Positions 42,901 to 51,139 of a stretch of DNA of 64,000 nt are shown here, piece after piece; position 1 is the stretch's first letter; each line of letters begins with the position of its first letter. Made by a program: the position numbers and the translations under genes. The stretch covers positions 16,714,505 to 16,778,504 of the forward strand of contig NC_079216.1 of assembly GCF_029633865.1 (NCBI RefSeq), given 5' to 3'. The notes under the pieces are model-generated. The model saw nothing but the letters and a program-made list of their open reading frames with translations, was not told the DNA's origin and did no database searches. This stretch comes from Lampris incognitus. Its lineage: Eukaryota > Chordata > Actinopteri > Lampriformes > Lampridae.

Positions 42901-45900
42901 GTCACCAGCCACTTCTTTTCACCTGACAGTGAGGAGTTTCACCAGGGGGATGTAGCGCGTGGGAGGATCACGCTATTCAGCCCAGTTCCCCCTCCCCCCT
43001 GAACAGGCACCCCGACTGACCAGAGGAAGCACTAGTGTAGCGATCAGGACACATACCCACATCCGGCTTCCCACCCGCAGACACAGCAAATTAATTGTGT
43101 CTGTAGGGACGCCTGACAAAGCCATAGGTAACATGAGGATTCGAATCAGTGATCCCCGCGTTGGTAGGCAACGGAATAGACCGCCACGCTACTCGGATGC
43201 TGAAGAATCATTCATAATACTGCAGTTGATTATTGACAATAAAGTTGAACTTGAGACATTGAGCTTAATTTAAATTGATTTAAATTTTCTTTTGCCTTCA
43301 TGATTTACAGTATAAAATTGCTTTTCTTTTGTGTTTCTTTTTTCTACGTTTGACTATTTATAAAATCCTGTGTTAGACTCTCACCTGTAGAGGCCTTGTG
43401 CTGCATCCAGACATATGCGGGCCTTCCTGGTCCAGGGTAATTTACACTGAGAGTCCAGCACCTGTCTGAGGCTGCCCTTCTCACAGTACTCCATGATAAT
43501 GAGGTAGTTTGGACTGGGCCCTGCAGGCAATGACAAGGACACCTCAATGTCACAACATGATATTAAACCAGGCTTGGATCCTGGTCTGTGATTTGTTTAA
43601 ATTTATTTTTTTTAAAAAGCCATGTTCATTTGCAAGGGGGGAGATGAAAAACACAGGTGTAGTTTCCATTTTACATGTTAGGCATTTAGCTGAGGCTCTC
43701 ACCTCAAGGTCAAGGGTCAGAGCCACAAAACAGCAGGAGTAGATACCACAATCAGCTTGTACTTACAGATCACTTAGTTATGAGCTCAAGTTTGGGAACT
43801 GTGATATATCATGTCAGACCTTGGAAAAGTAGAAATAAACTAATGTCATAAATGTTCTAGTGATAAATAGGGATAATACTGAAACCACTAATTTACTTTT
43901 TCACCATTCTCAAACATCCATACTCAAGAAAAAAATACTCTTTTTGTAAAAAAAAAAAAGGCCAAATAGTCTATAATTAACCAAACCAGAACTCTTGATC
44001 CCCCTTCAAAATGCAAAAACAAGGCACGCAAACAACAATGTACTGTGGTAGGTGGGGCAATTTGTCTTGGTTGTAGAATGGGAAATCTCATAAATTCAGC
44101 CTGGAGGTGATTTATTATCTATACTCATGAAACGGTGAGACCTTTTTAACACATAAAAAAAAGCTTTTGAATAAGTTCCACCTCAAACACTTAGACAGCA
44201 AGACTAATTCCAACCACCCCCTACTCGCCTTCCCTCTAAGCATTTCTTCAGCTGTCCTTCCTCACTCTCTAGACGCCACAAAACCTAACAAATAACCAAG
44301 TATACTTTTTGAACTTGTGCCAATGTCACAAGACCCCACCCCTCCTGCCGGCTGCACTGGAAAAGAAGCCCCAAAGTGGGGGTTTGATATTCACCACATT
44401 CGCTGTATCCCTTCATTGTGACAGTCATTTAATCCTATAACTCACCGGCCCGAGTCTTTTCATCACTTAAGCCGGCCCTGCCAACATCTATGGGCACTGT
44501 AGCATCCACTTTGTCAGCTTTGGGCCCTCTCTACTCTCACCTGTACTCAACAGCCTGAAGTATGTGTCAATAAATCAACTTAAGCACTCAATTTAAACAC
44601 ATATTTGAAGTTCAATGTAGCAGAATAACCACCACTGCTTAATAATAAAGTGCACATGCCGTATTTAAAAAAAATGTAAATACTGCCATGCATGGGCATC
44701 CAGGTAGTGTAGCAGTCTATTCCGTTGCCTACCAATATGGGGATCGCCGGTTCGAATCCCCATGTTTCCCCGGCTTGGTTAGGCGTCCCTATAGACACAA
44801 TTGGCCATGTCTGCGGGTGGGAAGCTGCATGTGGGTATGTGTCCTGGTCGTTGCACTAGCACCTCCTCTGGTCAGTTGGGGCGCCTGTTCAGGGGGGAAT
44901 AGCATGGTCCCCCCATGTACTACATCCCCTTGGTGAAACTCCTCACTGTCAGGTGAAAAGAAGTGGCTGGCGACTTCACATGTATTTAAGGAGGCATGCG
45001 GTAGTCTGCAGCCCTCCCCGGTTTGGCAGATGGGGTGGAGCAGCGACCGGGACCACTCGAAAGATTGGAGTAATTGGACGAATACAATTGGCAGAGAAAA
45101 ATGGGGGGGGGGGGCAAAAATAAAAAAATGAAAAATAAAAAACTATCATATGCTTTTGAAAACGGTTGGGAGTAATAAAGCATGTATGATTTGTAGTAGC
45201 CTAACTGGGTAAAAACATGCAAAAACCCTGACATGACGTGTTTAGGAAATCTGACATCATCAAACAGAAAAATATACTCCGTGGTCTGTGTTGCATGACA
45301 ATCGCCTCTGGTGGTTGAAACAGGAGCAACCTGTTGTACCAGCTAAAGAGGAATTACGCTGAGCATTGTTACAAGGGACAAAAGATGTGGTTCAGCTGTC
45401 CAAAAACATGGGCTGAGCAAAACGAAAGCAACACCTCAGAAATTACAATTTCAGTTTTGGTTTGTGGTCATCTTTGAGTTGTTGTGCAAGTTTCAAATAA
45501 AGAGGGAATAATCTGATGGGATGAAGTACACCTTTCATTTTTCACGTATCCAGTTCACTGAAGTAGCCAAAAATTTGGCATTAATAATGTCATTATTTCA
45601 TATATAAACCATTTATTAACTGAATTTCCAGAAAAACTACTATATTGTCATAAAGACTGTTAGTGTGACATAAAATTACATAAATAGCAAAAGATTTTGG
45701 TCATATTGCCCACCCCTAAAAGGTAGGACAGAGGACAGGGGAACACAGGAGTGGGATGATACAGGAAATCATAGGAAATTGGGGGGAGGGGAATATGATA
45801 AATAAGGCTTTCTACTTTCCTCTACATGTGATTGAGCCTACTCACCGCTCTCATCCTGGACACAGATTCCAAACATTCGCAGGATGTTGGGCGACTCAAA

Positions 45901-47295
45901 GCGCCTCATTGTTTCCACCTCCTTCCGGAAAATTTGCCTCACCTCACTTTTAGGGAAAAAACACATCACATGACAATACTGACTTACAATGGAGTTATCA
46001 TATGTAAACACACTGTGGTCAAACACAAAAATGACTCCCTTCCCAAAGATTGAATTTGCTTTGATTTTTTTTTTTGCATTTTTGTATAGTGTTAAAATGT
46101 GAGCCAATAATGTTCATTGTCATAAAACATGTCCAACAGGAGGAAGTGTGCCTTACTTTGGAGAGGTGGTAATGGGATAGGTGTATCTTTTAATGGCCAC
46201 AGTGAATTTGTTGTACTCTCCTCTGTAAACTTCTGAGATGGGGGTTGTCATGAACGGTCGTTTGGGAAGTTCATAGGTCAACTCATCTGGTTTGATCTCT
46301 CGGATGTCCTGAGGGATGATCCTGGGTTTATTTACTGTGGAAACACGAAAATATCACTGACAGAAAAAAAGAATCCAGATTTATTTGAAAGACTCTCATC
46401 CAGATATAATAAAATCTTAATCCATAGGGATATTTTTTTTTCTTCAGTCAAATTTGTAAACTCAATCTTAATTCTACAACTGGACAGACCCTGAAGTGTA
46501 GCATCTATTAAAATGACAAGAAAGTTGAATCAGTTCATCTGGACACAACATTTATTGAGTGAAACGTTTCATCACTCATCTAAGTGACCTCTTCAGTCTC
46601 AAATGACTGCAGGTATCCCCACCCTTATAAACAATACAGTGGCATAACGACAGAAAACAATGATCAGTTTAATATGCAAATTATGGTGACTATTAACTAC
46701 AGTTACAATGGCCATCTGTCCTGGGTAAGATGCTAAACTTCAACTGCAGGCCGTAGAGGAGTAGCACCTTACCTCAGCAAGGGCCCTTTGGCTAAGGACG
46801 ACATCCCTACTGATAGCTCTGGTCCTCCTGCATGTCTGTATGGTACTTCCCATGGTGCCAAGTCCAGCCAACACATTGGGATAGGAGAAGGGAAGTCTAA
46901 TTTCAAATCCACCTGCTGCCTTGTACGTTGATGCCTCTTTAGGCAAAGGCTAGGAGGAGGTAACTCTGTATTCAAATACCCGGGCACAGTCTACCCAGCT
47001 GTCAGTACCTGGAAAGTGTAAACCATGGCAGCTCCGCTCAGTCAATTCGGCAGCGGTTCCGGCAATCGGCAGATCTGTTTGTCAACTCAGCAGCAGTTCT
47101 GGCAAAAAGCAACAGGATTCTTCTGCAGCCATCTCAGCTCCGCTGTGCCACCGAACGACAGAAAATCTTGCCAAGGGACACTATAGAGCACCAAATAGTG
47201 TCATCATCTAGGGTGCAGCCTCACATTTGAATATGGAGATAGTGAATCATTACTGTCTTTCTATTAAATTTTGTTTTTACTCGTTTCAGGTGAAG

Positions 47296-47386
<91 letters not shown>

Positions 47387-50300
47387 GGCCATGTGAACTA
47401 TTCACAGAGGACTGGGGAATAGTTGCCATCACAACATTGTAAGATGGTAACAGTTGTATTCTTAGGCCCCCCTCCTCAGTTCAGGGATAGTCGTTCCCTC
47501 TTCACATAGATGGCCTCTTTGACTCCGTTCAAACCAGCGTTCCTCCCTATCAAGATCCTCATCCTTGAAAGAGTGGCCACTGGCCTGTAGATGGGTGTAG
47601 ACTGCAGAGTCCTGCCCTGACGTGCTAGCTCTTCTGTGTTGTGCCATCCTCTTTGCCAGTGTTTGTTTGGTTTCACTGATGTACCTGACCCAAACAAATA
47701 GAAAGATTGCTGACCTTGAAGAAGATGTTCGACGACTTTCTGATGAACTCCATAAGAAAGACTCCCTTTTGACCAGCTTCATGGACATGGCTTCTGGACA
47801 GTCCAAACGGATTGCATCTCTCAGTGCAACCATCCATGACACAGTTCTATGGGACCCCGCCACTTGTCCACGGCTTTCATCCTGCTCGACACCTAACCAG
47901 CAGTCGTCCTAAGCCGAAGTGGTGGCCCACGGTCACAAGAGAGACTAGACGGAGCTGCCCCCCCCCCCCCCAGGCTTCTCCAACCACTATGCAACCCTGT
48001 TTGATGACACTCCGGTCCACCCAGCTGATGTTCCTGCAGTTCCGACGCATCTTGATCTGGGCCCTTCTGAGAAAATGGTGGCTGGCGGCACTTCAGCTAC
48101 CCCACTGGTGGCTAGCAGTGTTCAGATGGCCATCCCACTGTGAAACCAAAACAATAGCCCTCATCCTGGGTGATGACCTCCTCTTTCCGTCATAAGATCC
48201 TGAAAGAGGCTGTGATTAGACACTCTCGAAGTCTTCCTTGCAGAGAAATCCATATTCAGAGCTGATGTCACTGCCTCGTCACAACACCTGCTTGCTCAGA
48301 CACCACATTCCCAGTAGGCGATTGCAACACAGTGTGGATCATGCACTCTCCTGCTATGAGAACCCACAGACAATATCCCCTCATCCTCTTTTCTCCCCAG
48401 CCACATTAATTGTTGGAGATTCCATAATCAGGAATATCAGTTTTCTCAATGCAGCCACTCGGTTTTCTCACCGAAGCCACTCACTGTTTCCCTGGAGCCA
48501 TACCCTGATATCCTGGATAAGCTCCTGGCATTGATCCACCCCCTCCCGTGCTCCACTAATCGGGTGATCGTTCATGTGGGGAAAGTATCTCAATTATTTT
48601 TAAATAAATAAAAAAAATGCTTGACCAAATTGCACCATTTAAAACTAGGAAACAAAAATCAAATAACCTCCCCTGGCTGAACAATCACACTCGCGCCCTT
48701 AGTAAACTCTGTGGAACGTCTGAACGACAATGGAATGTCAACAAGTCCGAATTAGCACATAACACCCTTAAAAACCAAATGTTAATTACCAGAAGGCAGT
48801 TAAGGATGTGAGATCAGCATACTTCTCTGAATTGATATCTAGAAATAACCACAATCCTAAAGTTCTCTTTAGGGTAATTGATTCTCTTACTAATGGTCTC
48901 TCCACTTTTTTTTTTTAACCTGATGTTGAGCTGTCTGAAAAATTTCTCACTTGTTTTGTAAATAAAGTGGAGAATATCAGGTCCCAAATCCCGCCTGGCC
49001 CTTGCATTCTTTCCATTCCCCATGTTAATTCTGCCTCTTTTACCCAGTTTCAACCAATTACAATTTCAGTGTTAGAGTACAGTCTCCAATATGAACTCCT
49101 CTCCCTGTATCTTAGACATCATTCCCACTAAGCTGCTCAAGGAGATATTTTCAACTGTTAGCCTCGTTATTCTGCAAATTCTTAATAATTCTTTGGCCTT
49201 TGGTTCTTTTCCAGACAGTTTTAAGCATGCTGTTGTTCACCCATTGCTGAGGAAACCTAATTTACATCCCCTGTCCTTAAGTAACAGAACAATCTCCAAA
49301 TTGTCTTTTTTCCCAAGGTTCTGGAGAGAGTAATTTCATCTCAGTTGATTTCTTTTATGAACACTAATAGTGTTTTTAACAGTTTCCAGTCTGGTTTTAG
49401 AGCACTTCATAGTACCGAGACAGCTCTAGTTAAGGTTACTAATGACCTACTGTTGACTGCAGACAGAGGTGACTTCTCGAGTTTAGTTCTTTTAGACTTA
49501 ATTGCTGTCTTATACACAGTCAATCACAGTATCCTCTTACATTGCTAAGAGACTTGAGTTGGTATCAAGGGCTCAGCTCTTAGTTTATTATGCTCTTACC
49601 TCTCCAACAGAACTTTTTCTTTTGTTCTGGGTAACTCTGCTTCCTCAATGGCTCAGTTGAGTTGTGGTGTCCCTCAAGGCTCAGTTCGTGGCCCCCTACT
49701 GTTTTCTGTATACATGCTGCACCTTGGCGAAGTCATTCAAAATCACGATGTGCTTTACCATTTTCATGTTGAAGATACTCAATACATGCCACTAAAACCC
49801 ACAGATCCTTGCGGCCAAGCAAATCTCACAACTTGCCTCTGACAATAAATCCTGGATGCCCTAAAATTTTCTTAGACTTAATGATGATAAATCTGAGGTC
49901 ATTCTTTTTGGTCCCGAAAATTCCATCACCGTTTTTATTACTAATCTTGGTGGTCTGTCAAGTAGTCTTAAGCAGGCTGCACGGAATCTTGGGGCTCCCT
50001 CCACCATCTGCAGCTGGTACAAAATGCTGTTGCTTGGCTCATTACAGAGACAAAAGGCATGACCATACCACTCCTGTGCTTGCTCCCTACACTGGCTCCC
50101 TGTTATATTTCGGTTTGATTTTAAAATTTTAATGTTCACATTTAAGGCCATAAACAGTCTTGCTCCTACTCAAATTTCCACACACCCTCTTGACCATTAT
50201 GATCTGCAGATGGAGCCCTGCTGGTTATTCCCAGGTCTCAGTTTGTCACAAAGCATGGTGAAGCTTCTGCTGTTAGAGCCCCCACACTATGAAACTCCCT

Positions 50301-51088
50301 TCCTGTTCAGCTAAAACAAACCAAGTCTCTAGCTTCTTTTAAAACTCATCTTAAAACTTTTCTTTTTATGAAAGCTTTTAAAAATGTTGATATTTGTTTT
50401 TATTTATTTAGTGTTTTTATATTTACTCTTATTTTATGGTTTTATTTGTTGGTACTTTTTGTTTTATTCTCTTATAATGTTTTTCTTTTTGTATGTGTGT
50501 CATTTTAAAAAAAAATTATCCTGTTCTGTGAAGCACTTTGTAAACTTGCTTAGAAAAGTGCTATATAAATAAAGTTTATTATTATTATTACGACCAAATG
50601 CACTGCCTGAGATCCTCGGGCAAAACTCGATTATCCGTTCCAAAGTTACCGCTAAAAACTAAAGGTGATTGTGCATTTGCTGTTAGAGCCCTCAGACTTT
50701 GGAAAGTCCTGCCTGAGGAGATCAGGCCTTCTGAATCAGTCCGCCTTTTTAAGTCACTCCTCAAAACACACCTGTATAAAGCTTCTTTTAATTCTTTCTG
50801 ATTTTTTTTAACTTATTCATTATTTTTTGTTTTATTTATTTATCTATTTATTGTCTTATATTCGTATTTGTAATTGCCCTGTAATTCTTGCTTTGCTAAC
50901 TGACACATTGTCTTTCCCCCCATGTCTTTTATTACTTTTTATGAGTATTTATATGTATGTACAGCAGTTTTTACCTCTGTTTTGAAAAGCGCTATAGAAA
51001 TAACGTTATTATTATTATTATTATTTGACAGGTGGTCATAATGCTTTTGCTCATAAGTGTGTTTGTGTGTGTGTGTGTGTGTATATAT

Positions 51089-51139
<51 letters not shown>

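Larger units (their letters stand above)
46530..47700 (-). mobile_element. Penelope-like element, GIY-YIG end and terminal repeat, interrupted
   Basis: The minus frame 47697-47462 reads [38 protein letters not shown] and, after a shift, [18 protein letters not shown]; this is the C-terminal GIY-YIG endonuclease of Penelope elements (catalytic Arg in KRMAQHRR, Glu in EERWFE; the GIY/YIG strand lies at the lost N-terminal side). The 3' part runs through ACCTGCAGTCATTTGAGACT and GATGAGTGATGAAACGTTTC to about 46530. A 668-bp insert (46716-47383) splits the two pieces. It lies in mlkl intron 2, same orientation. Confidence 0.78.

Noticed and set aside
24005-46334. mlkl kinase domain as an active kinase such as RIPK3
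   Set aside because: HRD and DFG are both degenerate, and the N-terminal four-helix bundle in the same reading frame identifies MLKL.
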